A DNA stretch of 64,000 nucleotides from contig JAJOZX010002713.1 of assembly GCA_023014485.1 (NCBI GenBank), positions 186,001 through 250,000 of the forward strand, read 5' to 3'. A model generated the notes under the pieces. That model saw only the letters and a program-made list of their open reading frames with translations, searched no databases and was not told the origin of the DNA. Both the position numbers and the translations under genes were made by a program. The DNA comes from Bathynomus jamesi. Lineage: Eukaryota; Arthropoda; Malacostraca; Isopoda; Cirolanidae. The first letter of the stretch is position 1, and each line of letters begins with the position of its first letter. Shown here one piece after another: positions 22,879 to 32,929 of this stretch.

Positions 22879-24165
22879 TCAGATCATCCCATAAGTAATG
22901 TCGTTTTTTAGATCGGAATTTGAAGAACAAAAAACTCAACTGAGACTTTTTAATCTAGTATATATTTTCCATCGGAATCAATGACACTCTGCCAACGTCC
23001 TACAAGCTTTTCAATGCCATGTTTATAAAATTCAGGCGGTTTTGAGGCAAAAAAAGTACAAAGACTGGTGTGCAGGTCATCTAAAGAAGTATACTGTTTC
23101 TCGTCAAGATAGTTTTGCAGACTCCTGAAGAGATGATCATCTAAAGGCGCAAGGTCTGGAGAGTATGGAGGATGTGGAAGTTTTTCCCACCCAAGCTCCT
23201 CAATTTTTGCAGAAGTGATCCGAGCGGTATGAGGACGTGCGTTGTCGTGGTGGAACACGATTCCTTTCCGATTAACCAAAGAAGGTCTCTTTTCTTTTAG
23301 CGCAGTGTTCAATCGATTGAGTTGTTGACAGTAGACTTGAGCGGTGATTGTTTGGTTGTGTGGTAAGGTTTCAAAGTGTATTACACCACCTTTATCCCAC
23401 CAAACACTAAGCAACACCTTCCGAGGGTGAAGATTTGGTTTTGGCTGTGGTGTCGCTGGTTCTCCGGCACAAACCCACTGTCGACGGCGCTTAACATTCT
23501 GGTACAGTATCCACTTTTCATCACCAGTGACTAAACGGCGCAAAAACGAATCTTGGAGTTCACGGGAATGAAGAGCTGTGCTAATGTTTACCCGCACCCT
23601 CAGATTGTCGACCGACAATTCATGTGGCACCCATTTTCCTAACTTAGGCACTTTCCCGAGTTGTTGCAAATGTCGATGGATGGTGGACGGGGATGAATTG
23701 AGTTTCTGGGCCAATTCTTCGACAGTTGTTGAACAGTCTTCTTCAAGTGCGGCTAACAGCAGGTCATCATCAAACTCAGCAGGGCGTCCAGAGCGTGCTG
23801 CATCTGTCAAACAGCAGTCACCATTCCTAAACTTTTGAAACCATCTTTGACATTTCCTCACATGCAGAATATCGTTCCCATAAACGTCCTGAATGTTTCG
23901 CGTTGCTTCAGTAGCACTATTCCCTTTTTTTGAACTCGTAAAGCATTATATGCCTGATATGCTCTTCTGATACCGCCATGTTTATGAGGGGTTCACATAA
24001 AGCAAAACACACGTCTTCACTGGTCAAGGTCTGTAAAGTATGTAGCGAAACACGATAGATCTCCTCTTAGATATAACCTTCGGAAAATTTATACTTAAAC
24101 CGAGTAGGACTAGGTTAAACTTAATATCTATCGTAAAAAACGACATTACTTATGGGATGACCTGA
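22879..24165 (-). mobile_element. Complete mariner element, 1,287 bp, with TA target duplication
   Basis: Ends are inverted repeats of about 33 bases, outermost TCAGRTCATCCCATAAGTAA on each strand, with one mismatch and one indel. Both ends are flanked by TA (22877-22878 and 24166-24167). Size, end structure and TA duplication are canonical for mariner. It is the best preserved transposon in the window. Confidence 0.97.
22950..23979 (-). pseudogene. mariner transposase (DD34D), intact except one homopolymer frameshift
   Basis: Transposase that would bind the 33-bp ends and cut and paste at TA. From the ATG at 23979-23977 the frame runs 17 codons into a seven-base A run (T7 at 23925-23931 on the plus strand) and then shifts; with that run one base different the frame would join the 303-codon open frame ending at 22950. 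Seen: HTH region with KCQRWFQKFRNGD, the linker motif WVPHEL, first Asp in TGDEKW, second in HDNARPHTA, third in YSPDLAPLDDHLF with 34 residues between the last two. All three catalytic Asp are present. The usual SDYHLF reads LDDHLF. The family's usual length is about 345 residues, as here. The lesion could be real or a sequencing error. Confidence 0.93.
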
Positions 24166-24360
24166 TAATTGTAACTAGTTTGTGTTTAGCTCCTTTAATT
24201 TTTTTCTCTTATTTTCCAGAAGCTGTGAAGAGCTTCTTTTTTTCATTCAATATTGGACTCGCTAAACAGAAAGTTTCCAATCAAAGCATCCAAGCATCCA
24301 CGGTCCTTAACCCTTTCAGTTTCAGTCCGTGCATGATTTTTCTTGAATATCAAATATTCT

Positions 24361-24591
24361 ATGAATATTATATATTCAGATAAAAGAAGCCGTCTTACAG
24401 TTCAAAATGTGGCAAATTTGATGGCAATTAATTTGATTGGCCTTTCATTCGATTCCTTGGACCCCACTCCATCAGTTCAAAAGTGGCTGAGAAATAGCCA
24501 CACAGTCGATGACAATAGGATTAAAAAAGGAAGAAATAAAGACAACAATGATAATCAAGTGGCGATTTTGAAATATTTAAAAGGAAATTAA
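24361..24591 (+). pseudogene. hAT transposase C-terminal remnant
   Basis: About 77 codons reading RSRLTVQNVANLMAINLIG, then PTPSVQKWLRNSH. This resembles the extreme C-terminus of vertebrate/invertebrate hAT-derived proteins (NRL..E.V..L..I...G plus P..WL..GH). The stop at 24589 is followed by AATAAAA. No upstream domains remain. Confidence 0.5.
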
Positions 24592-24709
24592 ATAAAAAAT
24601 TTCAATAAAAACATTTTTTAGTTTTCATTTCTGACACGGAAGGGAGAGGAGAAGGGGGGAAGGGGAGGGGTGGGTGAACCGGTTCTTAAAATTTGTTAAT
24701 CCCACCACT

Positions 24710-27379
24710 GGGTTTAAGCTATTGACAGTAAACAGTAAGGATAGTAACGTAATAGAAGTCCCTGATTTTCATAGGGCTAATTTTGATAGTTTTGCGGACA
24801 GAATGAGAGTAGTGGACTGGGATAATGTATTTATAGGTAATGACGCAAATTTTCATTGGGAGGCATTTAAAGAAAGTTTTTTGAATATTGAAAGGAAGTT
24901 TATCCCGAGTAAGTCCAAACGCGCTAGAAATCATGGTAGGCCCAAGTGGTGGACTAGGGAAATAGGCGAGTTCATAAACGAGCGTAACAGAGAGTATAGG
25001 CTTAATAAGCGCAATGGCACGGTAGCTAACTTCAATAGATATATCGTGCTTAGACGTCAGGTTAAAAGATCTGTTAGGAATGCTAAGCGTAATTTTGAGA
25101 TACTGGTAGCTGCGGATAGTAAACATAATCCTAAAAAGTTTGTTGACTACGTCAATAATTGTAAGCCGATAAAACATAACATAGACCCCATAGTGGACGC
25201 TAACGGCGATTTGGCTTCCGACTCTCAGGCGATGGCGGGTTTTTTAAAAAAAAATTTTGCGACAGTTTTTACCATAGAAGACGTAAATAAAGTTTCCCGA
25301 CGTGGACGATATCGTTCCATTTAGTAGCGATACTATTTTGAATGAAATAACTGTTTACGAGGGCGAGATTGAGCATTATATCGATAAGCTAAAAGTTAGC
25401 AAGGCTCCAGGCCCTGACGCGCTTTATCCTATACATTTGAAAGATTTGAAAGACGTTATCGTAGGCCCATTAACAAATATTTTTAATAAGTCATTGGAAT
25501 TGGGGATTATTCCTGAAGACTTCAAATTAGCTAACGTTACGCCCATTTTTAAAGAGGGCAACCGCACAGTAGCTAGCAATTATAGGCCTATTATTTTAAC
25601 GTCAATTGTCGGTAAACTTTTGGAATCCGTAGTTAGGGATCGTATCGTCGATCACTTAGAAAGTCGCGATTCGACGCCATAAATCTTGTTTAATTAATTT
25701 GTTAAAGTTTTATAACGAAATAGTGTGCGAATACGATAGGCAGAGAGCGGCTGACTTATTTATTTAGACTTTAAAAAAGCGTTCGATACAGTTCCGCATC
25801 GAAGATTAATTGCGAAGGTTAAAGCGCACGGTATACGCGGTCAGGTGAATAACTGGTAAGGGGAATGGCTTCGTGCCAGCAAACAGAGGATCGTTGTTAA
25901 TGGTAGGGAATCGGGGTGGTTGGATATAGGCAGCGGTGTCCCTCAGGTTTCAGTGTTAGGCCCATTGTCATTCGTAATCTTCAATAACGACATAGATGTA
26001 GGCTTGACCAGTAACGTGTAAAAATTCGCGGGCGATACCGAAATAGGCGGTAAAGTTCTTAACGTGGACGATAGAAATAGGCTCCAAGACAATGTAAATA
26101 AAATTATAGAGTGGACGGATAAGTGGCAGATGCAATTTAACGTAGACAAATGTAAATTTTTGCATATAGGTTCTCGTAACAACAATTACACGTACACGAT
26201 GGATGATAGACAGTTAGCGAGCGTTGACGAGGAAGTAGATTTAGGCGTACGCGTATCTAAGAATTTAAAAGTTAGGAACCAGTGCCTGGAGTGTTGCGCA
26301 AAAGGTAATAGGATGTTAGGCGTCATAGCGCGTAATTTCTAATTTAAATCGAAGAATATTATATCGCCCCTTTACAAGTCCCTAGTCAGGCCTCACTAAG
26401 AATATACTGTTCAGTTTTGGTGCCCGTATTTGCGTGAGGATATTGATAGGTTGGAAAGTGTTCAGCGACGCGCCACGAAACTAATTCCGTCACTACGCAA
26501 CAAGTCTTACGAAGATAGGATTAAAGAGTTAGACTTGCATTCACTCGAAACTAGAAGATTAAGGGGGGAGCTTCTTGAAGTTTTCAAAATCGTTAATAAA
26601 ATCGATAACGTAAATTTTGACAAATTATTCATTTTCAATATTAGTAATATTCGTAATAACGGATTTAAATTACGTGGCAGAGGTTTCATTACTAACATCG
26701 CTAAAAACGTTTTTACATTTAAAGTAATTGATAAATGGAATAATCTTCCCGCGCCATCGTAAACTCTACCAGCGTTAATATGTTTAAGAACATTTTAGAT
26801 AGGCATTTTGAAAATATTAACGTCGTTTAAAATAATAAAACAATTAGCAGCAGGAGCTCTCGGGGTAATGGTCGAGGTTTGAGTCTGTTGACGATTAATG
26901 CCAGCTTGTGACATGTCAGCGTGTGATATGCCAGCAACAAAATTATATTAAAAAAAGAAAAAATAGACTAACACGAACTTAGATGTGGCTCGTAGCGTAA
27001 ACTAACCCACTTTTTGTTATACTCTTCATACTTTTTTTTTTGTTCTTTTCTTATCCTCTCTTTACTTGCATGTCTGTAGTTTGCATGGTATGACAGTGTT
27101 TCTTTGAGTTAAGACTGTGTTTGCATGGTTTGTAAGCGTTCTTATTTTAATTCTTTTTATCTCTCACCCCTTTCCTGTTCTCTTCGACTATTTTCCGACT
27201 TGTCGGCAGTGGCTGGCGGATGATGATGGCGAGTCTTTCTCTCTCTTTTTCTAAATGAATGTCAACCCACGAATGATAGGTTTTGCTACTTACTCTTGCT
27301 ACTTACTCTTCTTTCTCTCGAGCTAACCTTAGAGTGGATCTTAGGGTCTTTGTTAGCCTTAGCTTCTGTAGATCTGTAG
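24710..27379 (+). pseudogene. LINE family 2, copy D (CR1-like RT), decayed
   Basis: 5'-truncated copy beginning just after the endonuclease region (compare 38495). The frame is open through IEVPDFHRANFDSFADRM and RPKWWTREIGEF to 25324, shifts, continues to 25682 including NYRPIILTSIVGKLLESV, then is broken by stops through the palm. The FADD box is lost (AREFL region near 26025). It recovers at 26064-26342 and 26430-26762 ([19 protein letters not shown]). The 3' UTR runs 26763-27379 and ends in two tandem TGTAGATC units. It is more decayed than copies E and F. Confidence 0.9.
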
Positions 27380-27397
27380 ATCCCCCATTATTTTCTA

Positions 27398-28571
27398 TTA
27401 CATCTTATAATCTGTGTGGCATAGATACAACATGGTTATGTATGATGTGTGGGTTCCTTCGGAACATCTCCCACTCAGCCACAGTTGGTCCAGCAGCTGG
27501 CGGCTGGTCCGCTCCTGCCCAAGCTCCCACGAGTTCACCACATTCTCCCACACGTTCTCAATGGGGTTGAGGTCACACTCCTTACTAGGCCAGCCCAGTA
27601 GTTCTAGATTTCGCTGCTCCTCGACCCACCTTTTAACAATCCTGGCAGTGTGGATGGGAGAGTTGTCCTGCAAATGGATTTTAAAAATTAAAAGTAGAAT
27701 TATATCTCATCTATACGCTTCATCAGTAAACCACTATTCTAGATAGGTTTTAACCCTTATGTATTAAGGGTTTCTCTCAGCTAAATGTAATTGTGTGCCG
27801 TTATACAAATAATACAGCCTGCAGTTATCCAGAATAAAATCCTAAAGTGTTTTCATAGTACTGAAAGCGTTAAAGAACAATTTTATGACCGGACATACAA
27901 ATGCGTGTAATACATAAATCTTACTCTAGTAATAGTATAATATTCTGTAACACACAAATAGAACATACCTGCATAAAGATAATCTGCTCAGGATAGGGCA
28001 AGGAATACGCGCGTACAGAAGACAGCATCACCTCCTCCATGATCTCTATATATTGATCTGCCGTAAACCTCCCGTGGATCTCAGTCAGCTCTCCTTGTCC
28101 TAGACGGCCGTGAGTTGTAAACGCAAACGTCTTCTTGTCAGAGAAGATAATTCTGCTCCAGTATGCGAGATCATCATTTATATGCTGGCGAGCAAACGAG
28201 AACCTGGCCTGACGATATCGTTACTCGATCCCTCTTTTTTGGCAATAGTACGGTGGTGATATCCTGCTTCATGCAACCGTCTCCTTACGGTGTTCACTGA
28301 CACGCCCATATGTAGTCTCCCGGATGGCGACTGCGTTGTTGATAGGATCGTTCTGCACTTCGTTGATTATTCTCCGGTCTTCTTCTGGGGTGGTCTTTCC
28401 TGGTGCCCCACACTTAGGACCATCTAGCAGATTCCCAGTCTCCTGCCACCTCTGCACCCAGCGTCGAACATTAGACTTCAAAATTCCCAGTTTCATGGTT
28501 ATGTCTGCTACAGAGAGGCCTGCTTCCCGCATAACAATTATCCGGCCAATTTTATCTTGAGCTGAATTCAT
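27398..28571 (-). pseudogene. Tc1-like transposase with an apparent intron
   Basis: Minus-strand Tc1/mariner transposase. The N-terminal HTH domain begins at the ATG 28571-28569 (GRIIVMREAGLSVADITMKL, then VRRWVQRWQETG). A frameshift near 28310 breaks the frame; VSVNTVRRRLHEAGYHHRT follows and another shift occurs near 28200. The catalytic part has IIFSDKKTFAF (first Asp) and then GRFTADQYIEIMEEVML, with some 25-30 residues missing between. It ends PEQIIFMQ at 27969. Reading resumes at 27667 with DNSPIHTARIV (second Asp) and DLNPIENVW (Glu, 35 residues on). The junction has consensus splice sites (see 27668-27968). DDE residues are kept, but the frameshifts and internal deletion make it non-functional. 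Confidence 0.88.
27668..27968 (-). other. Apparent 301-base intron in the Tc1-like transposase
   Basis: On the minus strand the upstream exon ends ATGCAG|GTATGT and the downstream exon begins TTTGCAG|GAC. Removing the interval joins Gln to Asp in phase 0, restoring the exact family motif QDNSPIH across the junction. The interval has stops in all frames and no transposon ends. Confidence 0.8.
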
Positions 28572-28726
28572 TTTCAGAGTCGGTGTTCGTCATAAGGTGT
28601 AGAAATATGGTATGAACATAGATCATCCCAGTAACCATGTCAACACCTGGGTTTGGCCCATCAACGTCATTTCACAAACAATAGTATAATAGTGTATGAG
28701 TTTATAAGTATATATATACACACTGT

Positions 28727-29231
28727 AAACCAGGTTAATTTCGAGGCAGCAAATTTTCGCTCTCTCATATCCTTGGACGAGTTCGCGGCATCATAATTTC
28801 GCGGTCAACAGTTGCTAGTTATAATCTTACAGATTAAAATCACATCATGAATGACTACATTTATTCTGGACTGTGATTGGTCGAGGTTGAGGTCGTATAT
28901 CAAGGCAAGTTTTACCTCTTGGTATGAGGATAAAGTTTCAGCAGCACTCAACGTAAATGAATCTCTCGGTAAGATAGATTTGAAGCTCTCCACATTGAAA
29001 CCTATTCATGCTAAATGGATTGTCTCTGCATGGGATAACCTACACAAAATGAGGGAGACCATTCGGAAGGGTTGGGAAAGTATTTTAATGATCTAAGTTT
29101 TATTTTCTTACTATCTTCCAAAGATTAGTTTAAATTGTCAAATTTTCGCCTGCTGGATATTTTCGCGTAAACTATAGCCTACGCGAAAAACGTGAAAATT
29201 TCCTGGAGGCGAACATTTCGCATTCACCTGT
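28727..29231 (+). pseudogene. pogo/Tigger-like element fragment with DDE C-terminal piece
   Basis: 28851-29096 encodes about 81 codons containing FTSWYEDKVSAALN, STLKPIHAKWIVSAWDNL and IRKGWES. This is the segment following the DDE core in pogo/jerky-like transposases (WY...V, LKPLHAKW, I..GW). Flanks near 28728 and 29190-29231 carry partly matching inverted sequences (CAGGTKAATKYCG-like and AAATTTTCRC), plausible eroded terminal repeats. The HTH and catalytic Asp region are deleted. Confidence 0.65.
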
Positions 29232-29271
29232 ACTATATATAAAAAATTCTGTTGTAGTAGCTGTTCATATA

Positions 29272-30886
29272 CAGGGGTTGGACAGAATAATGGAAACACT
29301 CGCATTGTCGGTGCTGTATTTTCTGATATCATTAATGGCGTTATGTACTTTATTAAATTAATATGTAACTGCATATAATATTGAGAACATCTTCTATTTT
29401 AATATGTTCATATTGGGTTTTCATGTTCCTTTGAAATAAATAAAAATATCGCGCTTGAAAAAGATGTTACTGCCTGTGAAAGGAGCATAATAGTACAGGG
29501 TGATCATAAAGTCCCTATCTATTTCAGTGAAAACGTACCAAAAAGTGTAAAATTTAGTAACATTATAATAGAAGGCATATATTTAATGAATATTTTAGCA
29601 TATGATTCTACATGAGCACCATCAGTATCTCTACAGAGTTCGAATCTGTCAGCAGCAGCATTGCGGAACACATTTTGGAGCATGACAGGGGTTATTTTTG
29701 TAACTGCTGTTACGATACGAGCGCGTAAATGTCCCAGCTTCATTCAGATGGCATTTTAAACACCGTCGTCTTTCAACAAGATGGGGCACCTTCTCACTAC
29801 GCAAACATTGTTCGGCAGTACCTAAATCAACGATTTCCAAATCGGTGGATCGGACATGGAGGCAACAGGCCCTGGGCGGCTCGATCTCCTGATCTAACGC
29901 CTTTGGATTTTTTTGCATGAGGCTTTATCAAATCAAACGTCTATCAAACGAGGGTTACAGATTTGCAAGATTTACGTGCTCGTATCGTAACAGCAGTTAC
30001 AAAAATAACCCCTGTCATGCTCCAAAATGTGTTTCGCAATGCTGCTGACAGATTCGAACTCTGTAGATATACTGATGGTGCTCATGTAGAATCATATGCT
30101 TAATTATTCAGTAAATGTATGCCTTCTATTATATCGTTATTGAATTTTACCCTTTTTGCTACGTTTTCACTTAAATAGATAGGGACTTTATAAACACCCT
30201 GTAGTAGGAGCCCGTTTTGTTGGTATCTCAATATTAAAAGTCACGTGATTGTCCCTGCACCTTGAGGAACAGTCCCATAGTTATGAATACATGGAAAGAA
30301 ATTTAAAAAACTACACCACATAAGCACAGAATTGTTCCCATTAAATTATTCTCCCCAACTCCAAATTCATTAGAACTTTGGTACTGGTTGATGTTAAAAT
30401 AGGCTTTACTACAGTTCCCATAACATAGTTATGACTGACACTGGTCTTTGCGGACTATTGTCCGCAACAGTCTTTGATTGATTCTTCACAGCTCATAATT
30501 ATTATATGAGGTTCTTCTGTCGCATTCTGTCAGTGTTGCTTTACGCTCACTATATTCCTTATTTGATGTTCTTTTTTTATTATTTTTGCATGTATTCATA
30601 ACCTTGAGGACTGTTCCTCAAGATACAGGAGCAATTATGTGACTTTTATTACTGAAACACCAACCAAACGGGCTCCTACTATCATACCCCTTTCACAGGC
30701 AGTAACATCTTTTCCAAGCGCTATATTTTTATTTATTTTAAAAGAACATGAAAAACCAATATGAACATATTAAAATAGAAGATGTTCTCAATATTATATG
30801 CAGTTAATAAAGTACATAACGCCATTAATGATATCAGAAAATACAGCACCGAAAATGCGTGTTTCTATTATTTTGTCCAACCCCTG
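29272..30886. mobile_element. Tc1-type fold-back element with TA target duplication (host of a nested element)
   Basis: Termini CAGGGGTTGGACAGAATAAT (left) and the inverse ending TTTTGTCCAACCCCTG (right), flanked by TA at 29270-29271 and 30887-30888. Inverted arms are about 290 bases: left arm 29272-29493 plus 30202-30290, right arm about 30600-30886. Subtracting the inner 706-bp element leaves about 0.9 kb. The central 300 bases show no coding similarity. These ends resemble a widespread Tc1-family terminus. Confidence 0.9.
29496..30201 (+). mobile_element. DD41D mariner-like fold-back element nested in the 29272-30886 element
   Basis: 706 bases, termini CAGGGTGATCATAAAGTCCC and its inverse, flanked by TA (29494-29495, 30202-30203). 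The right part encodes the transposase C-terminus from 29729: FQQDGAPSHYANIVRQYLN, then ARSPDLTPLDFF, with 41 residues between the second and third Asp (DD41D, as in rosa-type elements). The first Asp and N-terminus are deleted. The left 233 bases are an inverted duplicate of the right end, reading the same C-terminal residues on the minus strand. It cannot make an active protein. Confidence 0.9.
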
Positions 30887-30888
30887 TA

Positions 30889-31258
30889 GATTTGCAGTAA
30901 TCATAATGGAACGTTATTACTGTATAGTGTATAAGATTAGTAAACTACATGGAGTTCAACGATGTTCACGATCATAATAATTGTTTATCTTTAGTGTCAA
31001 TGACTGCACATTCAATTGTCCTTTAGATATACGTATATATATCTGTGTTATATGTTGTTGGATTCGGTTGTCCCTCCTCCACCCCACCTTCCTCCAGTTG
31101 AGATACCTTGACTAACACTGCGGCGTTGCCACAGGTACGGATCCATCTGTGAAGCGAGGAACATTACATATGCGGGCAACTGTACATTGTGTGAATTCTA
31201 TTTCGTTCCTGTTCTGTTTTTGCATTTCTCTTTTGTCTATTTAATCTTTTTCTTTTCT
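30889..31258. other. Spacer
   Basis: A short TA-rich stretch near 31030. No coding similarity seen. Confidence 0.4.
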
Positions 31259-31861
31259 TTATTTCATTTCTGATGGTAATATCATCGAAGGTGGCTCCTT
31301 TATTTGATTATTCTCCCCAATTACCTTCCTCCTGTAGACCTTTTCTAAAGTCTTCTCTGCTGATTCAATTATTATGATTATGTTATTCATATCTTCTATT
31401 TTTGTTACATTTCTACTTTTTATTTTGTTTTCTACTTCTTCAACATACAGTTTTAGTGATTGTTCATCTGTCTTGTAGTACTCCTTTGTCTCCCATTTGC
31501 CGTTTCTTTCAAAATTATATGTTTCACACTCGATTTCAAATTTTACGTGTATCAAGTGGTGGTCCGAAATATAAAAAATTTCCTCTCTCTCATCTATCAT
31601 CGTGTTTTTGTAATAGTTATACATTATTCTATTTACTAAAACATAGTCAATTACATTTTTGTTCTATGTTCCTATACATCTATTATCACAATTCAGTAGA
31701 ATTAAATTATAAGTGTTCATCCATTCCAACATTGACTTTCCATTAGTGTCCAATTTTTGATGTCCTAATAACCTTTTATGCCTGTTGAAATCTCCCATAA
31801 TCACTAAAGCCTCATCTTCTGTTTCTTCTATCGTCTTCTCTAAAGAAGACGCGCAAAACAC
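31259..31861 (-). pseudogene. LINE AP-endonuclease domain fragment
   Basis: Minus-strand segment carrying VIMGDFNRHKRLLG (about 31790) and FYISDHHLIHVKFEI (about 31555), the GDFN and SDHH motifs of LINE apurinic-type endonucleases that nick target DNA. A stop near 31663 separates them. The downstream linker to RT is present to 31259, but no RT follows. A different clade from the CR1-like copies. Confidence 0.8.
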
Positions 31862-32330
31862 GACACCACACTAATCAACATTTACATCCCACCAGATAGT
31901 TCACCTCGGGTGCCATCGTCATTACAACACGTTCTACAATCTGCCCCAACAGCCTTAGGCACACTTACAGAAATTACAAGAAAGCCGATTGGGAACAGTT
32001 CAAAATACAGACTGAGGAACAATTCATCACATTAACCAGCCCACCCATCATAAACATCAATACAACACTCAAGACATTTAATGAGATCATCAATAATGCA
32101 AACAAATACATACCCAAGGGCAACATTAGGAAATACAACCCAAATTACACTAGAGAAATAGCCCACCTCATAAGGCAACGTAACAACCTCAAACATAACA
32201 CACAAACACCACACATAGAAGCCATAAAACAGCATATACAACAGCTCAACAAAGAAATAAACAACAAACTCAAAGAAAAAAACAGAAAGATTTAGGGAAT
32301 TCATAACAACACTAAACCACTCCACAGATA
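31862..32330 (+). pseudogene. LINE fragment between endonuclease and RT
   Basis: Plus-strand reading from about 31960: RNYKKADWEQFKIQTEEQF, then NANKYIPKGNIRKYN and a Lys/Asn-rich helix with EIAHLIRQRNNLKH to a stop near 32295. The KKADWE and R..P.Y..EI..LI..RN pattern is typical of the linker before the RT in jockey/I-like LINEs. It abuts the opposite-strand fragment at 31861. Confidence 0.7.
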
Positions 32331-32512
32331 AATCCAGGCTATACAAGACTAAAAACAGCATTACCCACTCTAACAGCGGCATTCACACCTAGCTGCTGTG
32401 ATCCACGCCTCCGGTCTCGCTCTGCCGACTCGACCCCACAATCTCCGCTGAGGTCGACTGGCCGACCGACTCCTTTTCTGGTGAACAGCAGATAGCCAGC
32501 CATGCCCCTGAC

Positions 32513-32822
32513 CAGGGCCGGCGAGAGCTGCCACGGGCTCCGGGGAAGGATTGGTATATGGGCCCCGCTGTTTACTCAGTATTTTATTATGAATGTTTTT
32601 TGTGTACATAACAAGCAAACTGATTATATGTCCAAGTCACTATTCAAAACAGAGAGTATGATAATCTCCATAAAATGTATGTTCATTAATTATATTTCCT
32701 CTCTGTTATTTAATCAATTGCTTTATTAATATTTTTAGATTTTATTTCCCCTCTTTCCGGGCCCCCTAGAGGTCCGGGCCCAAGGGATTTAACCCGGCTT
32801 CCCCGCCCTCTCGGCAGCCCTG
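32513..32822. mobile_element. hAT-type MITE, 310 bp, exact 8-bp target duplication
   Basis: Termini CAGGGCCGGCGAGAG and CTCTCGGCAGCCCTG, flanked by CCCCTGAC at 32505-32512 and 32823-32830. GC-rich ends contain GGGCCC blocks; the middle is AT-rich. Non-coding. It sits in sequence immediately upstream of the I-like LINE endonuclease ORF, probably in its ORF1/5' region. Confidence 0.95.
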
Positions 32823-32929
32823 CCCCTGACCCAGCCTTCGCCTTCGCGAACCCCAGATCTCCCTTCACACCCCAACCCCCGAGCACCTACACCTTTACCC
32901 ATCCCCCATCATCGAATAATGGACCCCAG

